Shown here in pieces: positions 16,884 through 25,775 of a stretch of 64,000 nucleotides of DNA. The stretch's first letter is position 1. The number at the start of each line of letters is the position of its first letter. This stretch comes from Bacillus sp. NTK034. GTDB lineage: Bacteria; Bacillota; Bacilli; Bacillales; Cytobacillaceae. The translations under genes were made by a program, and so were the position numbers. Location of the stretch: assembly GCF_017303275.1 (NCBI RefSeq), contig NZ_JAFKOJ010000001.1:62001-126000 (forward strand), in the 5' to 3' direction. The notes under the pieces are model-generated. The model was given only the letters and a program-made list of their open reading frames with translations, had not been told where the DNA came from and did not search any database.

Positions 16884-17305
16884 TCAGCTGGTTAAGTCGG
16901 AAAGAGAACGGAGCAACGCAGTGCTTTCAATAGTCAGCTTCTTGGAAAATCCATCTTTCTGTTCATCATCCAGTGTATTAATAAGCGGCATGAGAACTGC
17001 TATTTCCTGATGAAGCTGTTTAATCTGCAATGTGACTGCTTTAATATGCTTTTCAACTTCCCCTGTCTGAATCTCCCTTTTCGTTTTCATTTCTAGTTTT
17101 CTCTTAATCTCTTCAAGCGGAAAATGCAGCAGTTTGCATTCCTCAATGAATCTTAAATCAGACAATACTTCTTCTGAGTATATGCGATAATTTGATTTTG
17201 AGCGTTTCGCTTTTATTAGGCCAATGCTAGTGTAGTAATCTATAGTTCTTTTAGAAACATTAGCAATATTGGCTAATTCGCCGATACGATAGTAAGCCCC
17301 ATCAT
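16884..17305 (-). pseudogene. MerR family regulator, apparently frameshifted near its N-terminus
   Basis: From ATG 17305 or 17302 (preceded by GAGGTGAT) the frame meets TAG after a few codons. Shifting by one base within the GGGG run at 17297-17300 gives a complete MerR start: GAYYRIGELANIANVSKRTIDYYT, then SNYRIYSEEVLSDLRFIEEC and a C-terminal coiled coil ending LLRSLSDLTS. In the actual frame the first usable start is TTG 17165, which removes the DNA-binding helix-turn-helix. So one G appears to be missing from a homopolymer, either a real mutation or a sequence error. The repaired product would be about 140 residues, resembling YhdQ. Confidence 0.65.
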
Positions 17306-17375
17306 ATCACCTCTGTTTTGAATACTTATATCTCATGAAAATGTGCTTTTCCATCAAGAGATATAGTTAGAATCA

Positions 17376-17405
17376 ATTATACGTTAGCACAAACCATACA
17401 GTCAA
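17376..17405 (-). promoter_or_regulatory. Promoter of the merR-like gene, with inverted repeat
   Basis: On the minus strand TTGACT and TATAAT are 18 bp apart. An AACGT/ACGTT dyad flanks the spacer. Slightly long spacers with a central dyad are typical of promoters controlled by MerR proteins. Confidence 0.55.
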
Positions 17406-17593
17406 ACGTTGTAGTTTTGAAAAAGGGTTACATTTATTTTATGAAATTATGCATAAAATATGAAGTAAAAAGATTCGGAAAAATTAATTTTTTTAAGGTG
17501 CCCGGTTTGCATCATTTTGACTTACACAATCAGAAGGTAAGGCAGATTCTGACAGGCAGATGACTGCTTCAGCATAAGAAGCTCGAAGGCGAA

Positions 17594-17626
17594 CAAAAAC
17601 CAGGAGCAAGAAAATCGCTCCCGGTC
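17594..17626 (-). terminator. Terminator of the second CNNM gene
   Basis: On the minus strand ACCGGGAGC pairs with GCTCCTGGT, followed by TTTTTGTT. Confidence 0.75.
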
Positions 17627-17640
17627 ATTAAAAATGCAGG

Positions 17641-18933
17641 TTATATTTTCACAACTTCAATATAGGAAATATGGTGCCCTTCCTTGTCCTTAATAATAAA
17701 TCTGAATCCTTCTTCTTCAATAAAGTCTCCTTGAATCACATCATACTTCTGCGTCATTATCCAGCCTCCGATTGTGTCTACATCATCATCAGATAATGAA
17801 GTTCCCAGGAGGTCATTTGCTTCTGAAATCAGCAGCTTTGCATCCAGGATATAATGATTTTCTCCGGACTTTTGAACAAGCGGAAGTTCATCGGCATCAA
17901 ATTCGTCTCGAATTTCGCCTACAATTTCTTCGAGGATATCTTCAGCTGTGACCACTCCAGCTGTTCCGCCGTACTCATCAAGGAGAATTGCCATATGGGA
18001 CCGCTCTTTTTGCATTCTTAGGAGCAAGTCGTGAATGGGAATGGTTTCAATCACCCTGATGACAGGTTTAATATATTGCCGTAAAGGGTGTTTGCCTTCA
18101 CACTTTTTTCTAACGCAGTCTGTTAAGATTTCCTTTACATTAATAATCCCCAGAATATTATCTTTATCACCCGCCGTAACAGGATATCTGGTGTATCGCT
18201 CATTCAATATGAGATCCAGGGTTTCTGCCAATGATGAATCTTCCGGAATGGTAACGATCTCGGTTCGAGGAACCATTATCTCTTTAGCAATTCTATTGTC
18301 AAACTCAAAAATTCGATCTACATACTGATATTCTGATGGATTGATTTCTCCGCTCTTTAAGCTTTCAGATAGGATAATCCGCAGCTCTTCCTCTGAATGG
18401 GCCATTTCACTTTCTGAAATAGGCTTCAGTCCAAATAACCCTGTGATAATTCTTGCTGAACCATTTAAAATCCAAATAAATGGATACATAATCCTGTAAA
18501 ATACTATTAATGGTTTTGAAAAAGATAACGTTATTGCCTCTGCTTTTTGTATGGCAAAGGTTTTTGGCGCCAGTTCTCCAATAACCACATGAAGAAATGT
18601 CACAACAGAAAAAGCAATAACAAAAGAGAGGATATGAGTTATGGAAGCCTGTAAGTTAATGCTTTCAAATAGGGGATGGAGCAGCCTCTCAATAGTCGGT
18701 TCACCAAGCCAGCCGAGGCCCAGTGCTGTAATCGTAATCCCAAGCTGACAGGCAGATAAGTATTCATCCAGACTGCTTATAACTTGTTTTGCTGAACGGG
18801 CTTTAGCATTTCCCTCCATAATAAGCTGGTCAATACGTGAAGTCCGGACTTTAACAATGGCAAATTCAGATGCAACAAAAAAAGCAGTTAATGCAATTAA
18901 GAGAAATAATAAAAATAGGTTAAGGGTGATCAT
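17641..18933 (-). CDS. CNNM/CorC (HCC) family transmembrane protein, second paralogue (YhdT-like)
   Basis: 430 residues with the same DUF21-CBS-CBS-CorC layout as 15464-16819 and long near-identical stretches, for example [20 protein letters not shown] and [19 protein letters not shown]. It lacks the Pro/Glu-rich tail of its neighbour. The pair probably arose by duplication. Start is ATG with AAGGA upstream; that ribosome site lies in the stem of a hairpin described separately. A divalent-cation (Mg2+) efflux role is inferred from the family. Confidence 0.85.
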   Translation of the reverse strand: MITLNLFLLFLLIALTAFFVASEFAIVKVRTSRIDQLIMEGNAKARSAKQVISSLDEYLSACQLGITITALGLGWLGEPTIERLLHPLFESINLQASITHILSFVIAFSVVTFLHVVIGELAPKTFAIQKAEAITLSFSKPLIVFYRIMYPFIWILNGSARIITGLFGLKPISESEMAHSEEELRIILSESLKSGEINPSEYQYVDRIFEFDNRIAKEIMVPRTEIVTIPEDSSLAETLDLILNERYTRYPVTAGDKDNILGIINVKEILTDCVRKKCEGKHPLRQYIKPVIRVIETIPIHDLLLRMQKERSHMAILLDEYGGTAGVVTAEDILEEIVGEIRDEFDADELPLVQKSGENHYILDAKLLISEANDLLGTSLSDDDVDTIGGWIMTQKYDVIQGDFIEEEGFRFIIKDKEGHHISYIEVVKI

Positions 18934-18939
18934 ATAAAA

Positions 18940-18981
18940 TCCTTACACGATATGTAAGGAGCCGGCACCTCCTTTATTATA
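18940..18981 (-). promoter_or_regulatory. -10 element and alternative hairpins sequestering the ribosome site
   Basis: TATAAT (minus strand, 18976-18981) is followed almost at once by AAGGAGG. In the RNA, AAGGAG can pair with CTCCTT. That segment overlaps TCCTTACA, which pairs with TGTAAGGA and so hides the ribosome site of the gene. The two folds exclude each other. Confidence 0.45.
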
Positions 18982-19084
18982 AGTACTTTTCCCTTATTCA
19001 TGAATTTTACAAATAAACCTGGAATAAAGGATTTCTTTAATAAGAAAGTACCCTTAATTAGGAGGAAGGTAACCAGTAAATAAT

Positions 19085-19109
19085 AAAAAAGCCTGAAGGC
19101 AGGCTTTTT
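19085..19109. terminator. Terminator downstream of the acetyltransferase gene
   Basis: AAAAAGCCTG and CAGGCTTTTT form a 10-bp stem with loop AAGG, with A- and T-runs on both sides. Confidence 0.85.
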
Positions 19110-19140
19110 CGAAAGTGAAACGTATAAATTCTGAAGGTAG

Positions 19141-19177
19141 ATAACTGTCTAGCTCCAGGCGCCATCGGCTTTTCTTT
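19141..19177 (+). repeat. Repeat family B, internally deleted derivative
   Basis: Begins ATAACTGTCTAGCTC exactly as the full copy at 11896, then jumps to a GGCGCC...GGCTTTTCTTTT end like the full copy's 3' end. As with the full copy, it abuts a stop codon. Confidence 0.6.
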
Positions 19178-19720
19178 TCAATAATTCCATTCTCTTGCCA
19201 GAAGTCCATATACGGCAAGGTCGTGATATCGATTATAAAGGTACTCTCCATCCCGGATGATTCCTTCCTGACGAAAGCCGAGCCTCTCCGGTATCGCGCG
19301 GCTTTTTCCATTTCTGATCCCGCACCGTATTTCGATTCTGTTCAGTCTTAAATCAAAGAAAGCATGATTAATCATGGCTTGCACACTTCGTGTCATAATT
19401 CCGCTTCCCTCAAAATCCTTTGCAAGGTAATACCCAATGCTGGTTTGTCTGTTATTCCAGTCGATCTGGTGAAAACCAATAGAGCCTGCAAGTTTTCCCT
19501 GATAACGGATACCTGCATTAAAGCCGTTGTTATCTGCAAACTGTTTCAGCCATATTGGAATAATAGAGTGATATTGTACAGGTGAAGCCATATTATCTAC
19601 CCATGGAAGCCATTCTCTTAAATGACTGCGGTTTGTGTCCACCAGGTTGAAAAGCTCTTCTGAATGATGCAGCTGGAACAATTGCAATTCTATATCTTCA
19701 TCTGCTTTTAAGGAAAACAT
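19178..19720 (-). CDS. GNAT acetyltransferase, RimJ/RimL type (YdaF-like)
   Basis: 180 residues. The RimL-type start (IELQLFQLHHSEELFNLVDTN) is followed by REWLPWVDN, a GSIGFHQID strand and the acetyl-CoA loop in GYYLAKDFEGSGIMTRSV. The last part, RLNRIEIRCGIRNGKSRAIPERLGF, is typical. It would acetylate an N-terminal or small-molecule amine; the substrate is unknown. RBS GGAGG precedes ATG 19720. It stands alone with its own terminator. Confidence 0.85.
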   Translation of the reverse strand: MFSLKADEDIELQLFQLHHSEELFNLVDTNRSHLREWLPWVDNMASPVQYHSIIPIWLKQFADNNGFNAGIRYQGKLAGSIGFHQIDWNNRQTSIGYYLAKDFEGSGIMTRSVQAMINHAFFDLRLNRIEIRCGIRNGKSRAIPERLGFRQEGIIRDGEYLYNRYHDLAVYGLLAREWNY

Positions 19721-19827
19721 GGGGCAATCTCCTCCAATAATCAGTAAATATATTAATAATAATCTGAAATAAAATAAAAATATATATTTTTGGTTAAAAT
19801 CATGAAAGCTTTTCAGCCAGTAATATA

Positions 19828-19856
19828 AAAAAGCTGCTCCTCAATTTGGAGTCAGC
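19828..19856 (-). terminator. Terminator overlapping the kinase stop codon
   Basis: On the minus strand GGCTGACTCC pairs with GGAGCAGC (one mismatch), followed by TTTTTT. The TGA stop at 19852-19854 is inside the stem. Confidence 0.75.
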
Positions 19857-20991
19857 CTTTGCCTTTTGTCTGTTTTTCAGTTGGCAGGATTATGCTGAAA
19901 ACGGTCCAATCCGACTCTGTATCACAGGTCAGTGTCCCTTGATGTTTTTCAATTATCTCTCTGCATACAAATAAACCCAGCCCTGTTCCAAGTGTTTTTG
20001 TTGTAACAAACGGTTCGAAAATGGAACTGACGAGATGCTCTGGAATTCTAGGCCCATTGTTAGCAATATCAAGCTTTATGTGTCCTTCTGGAGTCCATTT
20101 GCTTTTAATATGAATGACAGGGTCACTGCGGTACTGAGTAAGCACATCAATGGCATTGAAGATAATATTGATAAATACTTGACGGATTTCATCAGCATAG
20201 CCATTCAAATATATATCTTCGTTCATATCCTGTAGAATCTTAACCTTTCCATCCAGAATACTGGGGTATAAAAATATCAGGACTTCATCTATTAATTCAT
20301 TTAGAGAGAAAGTGATTTTCTCTTTTCCAATCAGTTCCTTTTTTGAGAGAAGCAAAAATTGTGAAATTCTAAAATTCAGCTGCTCCAGTTCATTTGATAT
20401 GATGTCCAAATATTTCATGGTGGGATTTTCGGACTTTAACAGCTGGATAAACCCCTGTACAGATGTAAGCGGATTTCTGAATTCATGAATAAAGCTGGAA
20501 GTCATCTGGCCGAGCAGCGTCAATCTATCTTTATGGGTCGAATCGATAAATTGTGTCTTTTCCTTTATGATCTGATCTTTTGCATCCGTGTATCTGGAAA
20601 CAGCGTGGTATAAGAATTTATCGAAGCAATAACCGATTCGTTCGTACTGTCTTTGCAGTTCATGAAAATGTATTTCGGAACGATTCAATATATCGAGAAC
20701 GATTGTTCTCCCCAAGTTGACATTATAAACAAAGTCTCCAATATTAATTTCTGCTTTCACTCGCTGCTCAGCCACAGAGTAGGCAAGTTTCTGAATATAT
20801 TCTTCAAGTTCATCGCCGTCTTTTATCAAAAATTGAATAATTAATTGGAACATGGCGTTGCCATTATCTTTGATTTTATCTTTAAAAGGATCATCCTTAT
20901 TAATGAGGATTTTTTCATTCCATTCACTTAAAAGGTCTTCTTTTTCCGTTAGCAGAAGTTCCAATATGGCATTATTTGTTTCAATCGTCAT
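19852..20991 (-). CDS. Soluble sporulation-type histidine kinase
   Basis: 379 residues from ATG 20991 (GGAGGG upstream; an in-frame GTG four codons earlier overlaps that ribosome site). There are no transmembrane helices. The N-terminal helical sensor (about 1-150) looks like the HisK_N domain seen in Bacillus kinases. The phospho-acceptor His is in SSFIHEFRNPLTSVQGFIQLL, followed by the N box (INIIFNAIDVL), DIANNGPRIP and GTGLGLFVCREI. The H-box with HEFRNPLT resembles phosphorelay kinases of the KinA-KinE group. No response regulator lies beside it, so it may feed the Spo0 relay. Confidence 0.8.
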   Translation of the reverse strand: MTIETNNAILELLLTEKEDLLSEWNEKILINKDDPFKDKIKDNGNAMFQLIIQFLIKDGDELEEYIQKLAYSVAEQRVKAEINIGDFVYNVNLGRTIVLDILNRSEIHFHELQRQYERIGYCFDKFLYHAVSRYTDAKDQIIKEKTQFIDSTHKDRLTLLGQMTSSFIHEFRNPLTSVQGFIQLLKSENPTMKYLDIISNELEQLNFRISQFLLLSKKELIGKEKITFSLNELIDEVLIFLYPSILDGKVKILQDMNEDIYLNGYADEIRQVFINIIFNAIDVLTQYRSDPVIHIKSKWTPEGHIKLDIANNGPRIPEHLVSSIFEPFVTTKTLGTGLGLFVCREIIEKHQGTLTCDTESDWTVFSIILPTEKQTKGKG

Positions 20992-21219
20992 TTTACCCTC
21001 CACTTTTTCACATTAAAACAGTTATCCCATAGATTTCGATAGATTACGGCAAAATCCTCTGTTAATTTAATGGAAAATAACAGTAATTTTACCCTATGGA
21101 TTATGGCCATACTTGTGACAAAAAGCACAGTCATTTTTTTGTGACAATTGGTATATTTAAATAACAAGGCAGTTTTTTATTTGTAAAATTGTCACTATTT
21201 CTTTTATAATATAGTAACA

Positions 21220-21235
21220 GGTGTAAATTTACACC
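21220..21235 (+). promoter_or_regulatory. Perfect 16-bp palindrome, likely autoregulatory operator
   Basis: GGTGTAAATTTACACC lies about 10 bp after a TATAAT (21205-21210) and 26 bp before the XRE regulator gene, at the expected transcription start. This is the classical place for autorepression. Confidence 0.6.
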
Positions 21236-21261
21236 AACAATGAAAAGGGAATGAAGCTGCA

Positions 21262-21729
21262 TTGACTAGAGATGAAATTATACTGAAAGTTTCAGATAAG
21301 ATCCGTCTTATCCGTACAGAAGCAGGATACACACAGGATAAGATGGCGGAAATTATTGGTGTTTCAAAGAAGACACTGGTTCAAATTGAGAAAGGGCGGG
21401 CAGAAGCAGGATGGTCGACTGTGGTGGCTGTATGTGCCTTATTCAGGGAAACGGAAACAGTCCGATTTCTGTTTGGAAACGAACCCCTTGAAGTTCTGGA
21501 GACTATTGCAAGAGAGGGAATCGATTATAGGAAGGAAAAGACTCTTGGCGGAAAGCTCTGGTGGCGGGAATTGAAGAGAAGCAACGGTTTGATCCTTCAG
21601 CAGAATATCATCAGCCAGCATTACAGGATTATTGATCAGGACCATTTTAGAATTTACAGCAGTTTTGATGAAGCATCTTCTAAAGAACGGTTTGAGGAGC
21701 TGGCTGCAGAGAATAAAGGCCTTCAGTAA
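21262..21729 (+). CDS. XRE-family helix-turn-helix transcriptional regulator
   Basis: 155 residues from TTG 21262, with AAGGGA about 11 nt upstream. The N-terminal HTH reads IRLIRTEAGYTQDKMAEIIG, followed by SKKTLVQIEKGR. The C-terminal part (about 75-150) contains GGKLWWRELKRSNGLILQQNIISQHYRI, a segment I associate with a group of uncharacterised Bacillus HTH proteins. It probably binds the palindrome just upstream. No target operon is obvious; the convergent neighbour encodes a universal stress protein. Confidence 0.8.
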   Translation: MTRDEIILKVSDKIRLIRTEAGYTQDKMAEIIGVSKKTLVQIEKGRAEAGWSTVVAVCALFRETETVRFLFGNEPLEVLETIAREGIDYRKEKTLGGKLWWRELKRSNGLILQQNIISQHYRIIDQDHFRIYSSFDEASSKERFEELAAENKGLQ

Positions 21730-21752
21730 TAGGTGTATTCTATTAATTATAA

Positions 21753-21784
21753 GAAAGCAGCCGGCGGGCTGCTTTCCTGTTTTA
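21753..21784 (+). terminator. Terminator after the XRE gene
   Basis: GAAAGCAGCC and GGCTGCTTTC form a 10-bp stem around GGCG, followed by CTGTTTT. Confidence 0.75.
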
Positions 21785-22318
21785 GGGGATTTGCGGATTT
21801 TCCTTATCTTTAGCTATAAGCACTGGGCAAGGAGCATTTTTGGCAATTTTTGAACTGGTGCTCCCAAGGAACATCTTTTTAATTCCGCCTTTGCCTGAGC
21901 TCCCCACTATAATTAAATCGGCATTTTCGGCAGCTGCATATTCAGATATGCTGTCAGCGAGACTTCCTTCTATAACATCGAACTTTACATTAATGTTATA
22001 CGGTTCAAGAATTTCCCTTGCATTAAAAAAAGTATTGTCAACACTATGTTTCACTCTTGCGTGAGTCGTTGCTGAGGATTCATCATGATATACCGGCAGG
22101 GGCGGTATTTGAATTCCTTCCAGCAGATAGCCATTTGTCCTTACAGGCTCTATTGCTTTCTCATTGCTTATGGGAACATTTTCAATTGTCTCCTCAAAGA
22201 CTTGTGTAATCAGAAGCTGGGTTTCAGGATGCTGCTTAACCAATTCGATTGCCATATTTAAAGCCTGTCTGCTTCCATCTGTATCATCATAGCCAACTAC
22301 AATTTTTTCAAAGAACAT
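21782..22318 (-). CDS. Universal stress protein, UspA family
   Basis: 178 residues. The Usp fold starts with KIVVGYDDTDGSRQALNMAI. The ATP-binding signature G-x2-G-x9-G-S/T appears as GSSGKGGIKKMFLGSTSSKIAKNAPCPVLI. The central part (about 45-90) is longer than usual and rich in Pro/His. RBS AAGGGGTG precedes the ATG. The specific stress response is not visible from sequence. Confidence 0.88.
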   Translation of the reverse strand: MFFEKIVVGYDDTDGSRQALNMAIELVKQHPETQLLITQVFEETIENVPISNEKAIEPVRTNGYLLEGIQIPPLPVYHDESSATTHARVKHSVDNTFFNAREILEPYNINVKFDVIEGSLADSISEYAAAENADLIIVGSSGKGGIKKMFLGSTSSKIAKNAPCPVLIAKDKENPQIP

Positions 22319-22836
22319 AATAGTTCACCCCTTCTTAAGGTAAGGAAACTTATTCGTCATATACCCTTTATTGCAAGAAGTCAATCATTGTAAATCAAAG
22401 GGTTCCTGAAAAATTTGTGCATACCCCCACAAAAAACGATATTGCTTCGTAGATTCTAGTATTAATAAAAATGAGGCAAGCTCATATGGAATGCTATGAA
22501 GCACCCGAGTTCCAAGCGTCTGCAAAAATTCCATCTTATCAAAAAGCATTCGGTCAACGATTGCTTTTTTTCATTGATGCCGCATTGGGAGTTTTGTCAC
22601 CTTTTAATCTGGAAAGTAAATTCCGGGTCATAAAGACTAAAAATTAAATGTACAAAAGATGATAAATAATTTGAGTTTTTGGGTACATGTATATGTCTGG
22701 GAGAATTATAGTTTTTAGCTGGGAACAAAATACTATATGAAAACATATTCTTTGCAGGTATGCTGATATCGGTATAGTCTAGAGGCTGCCGTTAAACCAG
22801 CAAAATGATATTTCAGCAAGAGGTATTGGAGGAAAT
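22319..22836. other. 518-bp intergenic region before the PBP gene
   Basis: It contains the usp promoter region on one side and the PBP leader on the other, though no promoter was clear. A 53-codon frame (22486-22647) and a terminator-like hairpin inside it (AAAAAGCATTCG / CGATTGCTTTTT, 22541-22570) are the only structured items. The hairpin's T-run makes it look like a terminator for transcripts entering from the left. Confidence 0.4.
22486..22647 (+). CDS. Possible small ORF, 53 codons, unknown
   Basis: ATG 22486 to TAA 22645-22647, with GAGG about 10 nt upstream. The product starts MECYEAPEFQASAK and has no recognisable motif. A terminator-like hairpin lies within the frame, which argues against it being a real gene. 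Confidence 0.2.
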   Translation: MECYEAPEFQASAKIPSYQKAFGQRLLFFIDAALGVLSPFNLESKFRVIKTKN

Positions 22837-24933
22837 ATGAGAAAGAGAACTTCAGTTATTAAAAAGTTTCAGTCAACTTGGAAAAAGCTGCACCTGACAC
22901 AGGTATCCATATTGCTTGCATCTACATTAGTCTTGGCTTTCTTAAGCTTCGTTTATTTTTCATACAAGGATGCGGATATAAGTGCACTTGAAGCAGGGCT
23001 GGCACAATCTACAGTCATTTATGACGCTGATGGGGAAGTAGCCAGCAAGATCTCGGCAAATAAAAATGAAGGCATTTCAATTGATCAAATTCCTGATCAT
23101 ATGAAGAATGCGGTTATTGCTATTGAAGACCACCGTTTTTATGATCATGGAGGAATTGATTTAAAAGGTATAGGCAGAGCCTTTTATACAAATCTGAAGG
23201 CAGGCGGAATTGTTGAGGGGGGCAGTACGCTTACCCAGCAGCTGACTAAAAACGCCTTATTGTCTGCAGAGAAAACATATAAAAGGAAGCTGGAAGAATT
23301 TTTCCTTGCGCTTGAGATAGAAAAAGAATACAGCAAAGACGAAATTCTTCAGATGTATTTAAACCAGGTTTATTTTGGAGAAGGTGCCTGGGGCATAAAG
23401 CGTGCAGCGATGAAATACTATGCAAAGGATGTGGAGGATCTTTCAATTAGCGAAGCAGCACTGCTTGCTGGGCTGGTTAAAGCCCCTTCAGCGATCAATC
23501 CTTACCAAAATAAAGAGAAAGCAATTGAAAGAAGAAACCTCGTGCTTGATCGCATGAAGGAATACAGCTTTATTTCAGAAAAAGAATGGGAAAAAGCTAA
23601 AAATGAAAAGCTTGTTTTTGAAGACGGCGGGGGAGATCCTCTTAAAGGGAAATACCCTTACTATGTTGATGTTGTTCTTGAAGAAGCTATAAATAAGTAT
23701 AATATTTCCCTTGATGATCTTCTTAGTAACGGTTATCAAATTTACACAGAGCTTGATCAGGATATGCAGGGCAGTGTAGAAGAAACGTATAAAAATGATC
23801 AATTATTCCCTAAAGGTACGGGAGATCAGCCGGTGCAAAGCGGAGCGATACTTCTGGATCCCCAGAATGGCGGAATCCGTGCCCTTGCAGGGGGAAGAGG
23901 CGAACATACCCTTCTGGGCCATAACCGTGCTGTTCACAAAGTTGGCCAGCCTGGATCAACAATGAAGCCGATTGTACCGTACACAGCGGCACTGGAATCG
24001 GGTTGGGAAATTACGGATGAACTTAAGGATGAGAGAATGACATTTGGCAAAGATTATGAGCCAAATAACTATAATGGCCAGTTCCGGGGAAATGTGCCGA
24101 TGTATGAAGCAGTCAAGGATTCTTTGAATGTTCCTGCTGTATGGCTTTTGGATGAGATTGGCGTGGAAAAAGGAGTGGATGCCGCGAAGAGATTTGGCAT
24201 ACCTGAAGCTGCCATCAATCAAAATCTGGCACTCGCCCTTGGGGGTACAAATGAAGGTGTTTCTCCTCTAACTATGGCTCAAGCATATGCTGTGTTTGCA
24301 AATGGCGGTGAAAGGCCGGAAGCCCACTCCATTACAAAAATAGTTGATAAAGATGGGGAGACAGTTGCAGAATGGAAAGGTGAAAACACAAGAGTCATAT
24401 CAAAGGATGTTGCAGATAAAGTGACAACCATGCTTCTTGGGGTAGTTCAGCATGGTACAGGGAAGGCTGCCCAAATACCCGGCAGAGAAGTTGCCGGGAA
24501 GACAGGAAGTACACAAATGACCATTGAAGGCATAGATGGCGTTAAAGACCAATGGTTTGTCGGCTATACACCACAGCTGGTAGGTGCTGTGTGGGTTGGC
24601 CACGATAAGACAGATGCAAAAAACTATCTTACAACCTCCAGCAGTGAAGGCACGGCTCCAATATTCCGCGAAATCATGGGAGAAGCCCTGAAAAACCAGG
24701 AAGCAGAATCATTTAATGTCCCTCAAATTGCTGGCCTGATGGAACAGAGGCAAAGGGAGCAGCAAAGAAAAGCATGGGAGGAAAACATTAGAAAAGAAAC
24801 AGCGAAGATAAAAGAAAAAATTGAAAAAGAAAAGGAAAAATGGAAAGATAAATGGAATAAAGGGAAGGAAAAAGGCAAAGAGAAAGAGAAGGAAAAAGAT
24901 AAAAAGAAAGATAAAGAAAAAGAGGATGATTAA
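22837..24933 (+). CDS. pbpG: Class A penicillin-binding protein (PbpG/PBP2d-like)
   Basis: 698 residues: a short cytoplasmic tail, one transmembrane helix (about 22-42), a GT51 glycosyltransferase domain (about 70-245, with EDHRFYDHGGID, GGSTLTQQL and LNQVYFGEGAWG), and a transpeptidase domain with SxxK in PGSTMKP, SxN in SLN and KTG in GKTGST. It polymerises and cross-links peptidoglycan at the outer membrane face. The last 70 residues are almost entirely Lys/Glu/Asp. Length and layout fit B. subtilis PbpG, a forespore protein; that assignment is by resemblance. RBS GGAGG precedes ATG 22837. Confidence 0.85.
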   Translation: MRKRTSVIKKFQSTWKKLHLTQVSILLASTLVLAFLSFVYFSYKDADISALEAGLAQSTVIYDADGEVASKISANKNEGISIDQIPDHMKNAVIAIEDHRFYDHGGIDLKGIGRAFYTNLKAGGIVEGGSTLTQQLTKNALLSAEKTYKRKLEEFFLALEIEKEYSKDEILQMYLNQVYFGEGAWGIKRAAMKYYAKDVEDLSISEAALLAGLVKAPSAINPYQNKEKAIERRNLVLDRMKEYSFISEKEWEKAKNEKLVFEDGGGDPLKGKYPYYVDVVLEEAINKYNISLDDLLSNGYQIYTELDQDMQGSVEETYKNDQLFPKGTGDQPVQSGAILLDPQNGGIRALAGGRGEHTLLGHNRAVHKVGQPGSTMKPIVPYTAALESGWEITDELKDERMTFGKDYEPNNYNGQFRGNVPMYEAVKDSLNVPAVWLLDEIGVEKGVDAAKRFGIPEAAINQNLALALGGTNEGVSPLTMAQAYAVFANGGERPEAHSITKIVDKDGETVAEWKGENTRVISKDVADKVTTMLLGVVQHGTGKAAQIPGREVAGKTGSTQMTIEGIDGVKDQWFVGYTPQLVGAVWVGHDKTDAKNYLTTSSSEGTAPIFREIMGEALKNQEAESFNVPQIAGLMEQRQREQQRKAWEENIRKETAKIKEKIEKEKEKWKDKWNKGKEKGKEKEKEKDKKKDKEKEDD

Positions 24934-24948
24934 CAATATACACGTAAG

Positions 24949-24978
24949 GAGTACAGTGAAAATCTGTACTCTTTTTTT
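24949..24978 (+). terminator. PBP gene terminator
   Basis: GAGTACAG and CTGTACTC form an 8-bp stem with a 7-nt loop, followed by seven T. Confidence 0.88.
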
Positions 24979-24993
24979 AGGAGGTGGGCCGTC

Positions 24994-25740
24994 ATGGCAG
25001 AAAAATTTTATGATGAATTAGCAGGAGATTATCACTTGATTTTTGAGGACTGGGATTGTTCCATTGCCAGACAGGGAGAGGTGCTGGATAATTTATTAAC
25101 GGCAGAGGGCATAAAAAAATCCTCATCTATTTTGGATTGTTCCTGCGGCATTGGAACCCAGGCTTTAGGACTAGCTAAAAAAGGATATAAAATAACAGCG
25201 TCTGACATTAGCGGAAAGTCTATCGAAAGGGCAATAAGGGAAGCGGAACTGAGACACCTGAACATCCAATTTTTTCAGGCAGATATGAGGGCATTGTCAT
25301 CTGTAAGCAGCGATTCTTTTGAAGCAATCATCTCTATGGATAACGCCTTGCCGCACCTCATTACCGATAAGGATTGCCTAGAGGCACTTAAGGAGGTATA
25401 CTGTTCCCTCAGCCAGGAAGGCATTTTTCTTTTTTCTACCAGAAATTACGATGCAATACATAAAGAAAGGCCTTCGTCTACCTTGCCTGCAAGAAGGAAA
25501 AATACCATAACCTTTCAGCTGTGGGATTGGCATCAAAATTCTGACGTATATGATTTGCGGCATTTCACAATGGCGGAAAAAGACGGAACCTGGGATGTGT
25601 CGGAAAGAAATTCCCAGTATAGGGCCTATAAAAGGGAGGACCTAAAGCAGCTGCTGCTGGAAGCTGGTTTCCGGCAGGTAAAATGGCTTCACCCTGAAGA
25701 ATCTGGTTTTTATCAGCCAATTGCCATTGCATATAAATAA
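24994..25740 (+). CDS. Class I SAM-dependent methyltransferase
   Basis: 248 residues. SAM-binding motif I is ILDCSCGIGTQALGLA, motif II is ITASDISGKSIERA, and a downstream motif IISMDNALPHL aligns with the glycine/sarcosine N-methyltransferase type. The C-terminal part (FTMAEKDGTWDV to the end) is a beta-rich substrate-specific region. The substrate is unknown. GGAGGTG precedes ATG 24994. It is flanked by terminators on both sides, so it is a single-gene transcript. Confidence 0.85.
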   Translation: MAEKFYDELAGDYHLIFEDWDCSIARQGEVLDNLLTAEGIKKSSSILDCSCGIGTQALGLAKKGYKITASDISGKSIERAIREAELRHLNIQFFQADMRALSSVSSDSFEAIISMDNALPHLITDKDCLEALKEVYCSLSQEGIFLFSTRNYDAIHKERPSSTLPARRKNTITFQLWDWHQNSDVYDLRHFTMAEKDGTWDVSERNSQYRAYKREDLKQLLLEAGFRQVKWLHPEESGFYQPIAIAYK

Positions 25741-25765
25741 AAAAAGGCCATTCGGCCTTTTTTTA
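25741..25765. terminator. Terminator after the methyltransferase gene
   Basis: AAAAAGGCC-ATTC-GGCCTTTTT followed by more T; it works on both strands. Confidence 0.88.
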
Positions 25766-25775
25766 TAGAAATTAT

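Noticed and set aside
19054-19311. 85-codon minus-strand frame overlapping the acetyltransferase 3' end
   Set aside because: It is an alternative frame of the GNAT gene that crosses its terminator and a repeat remnant.
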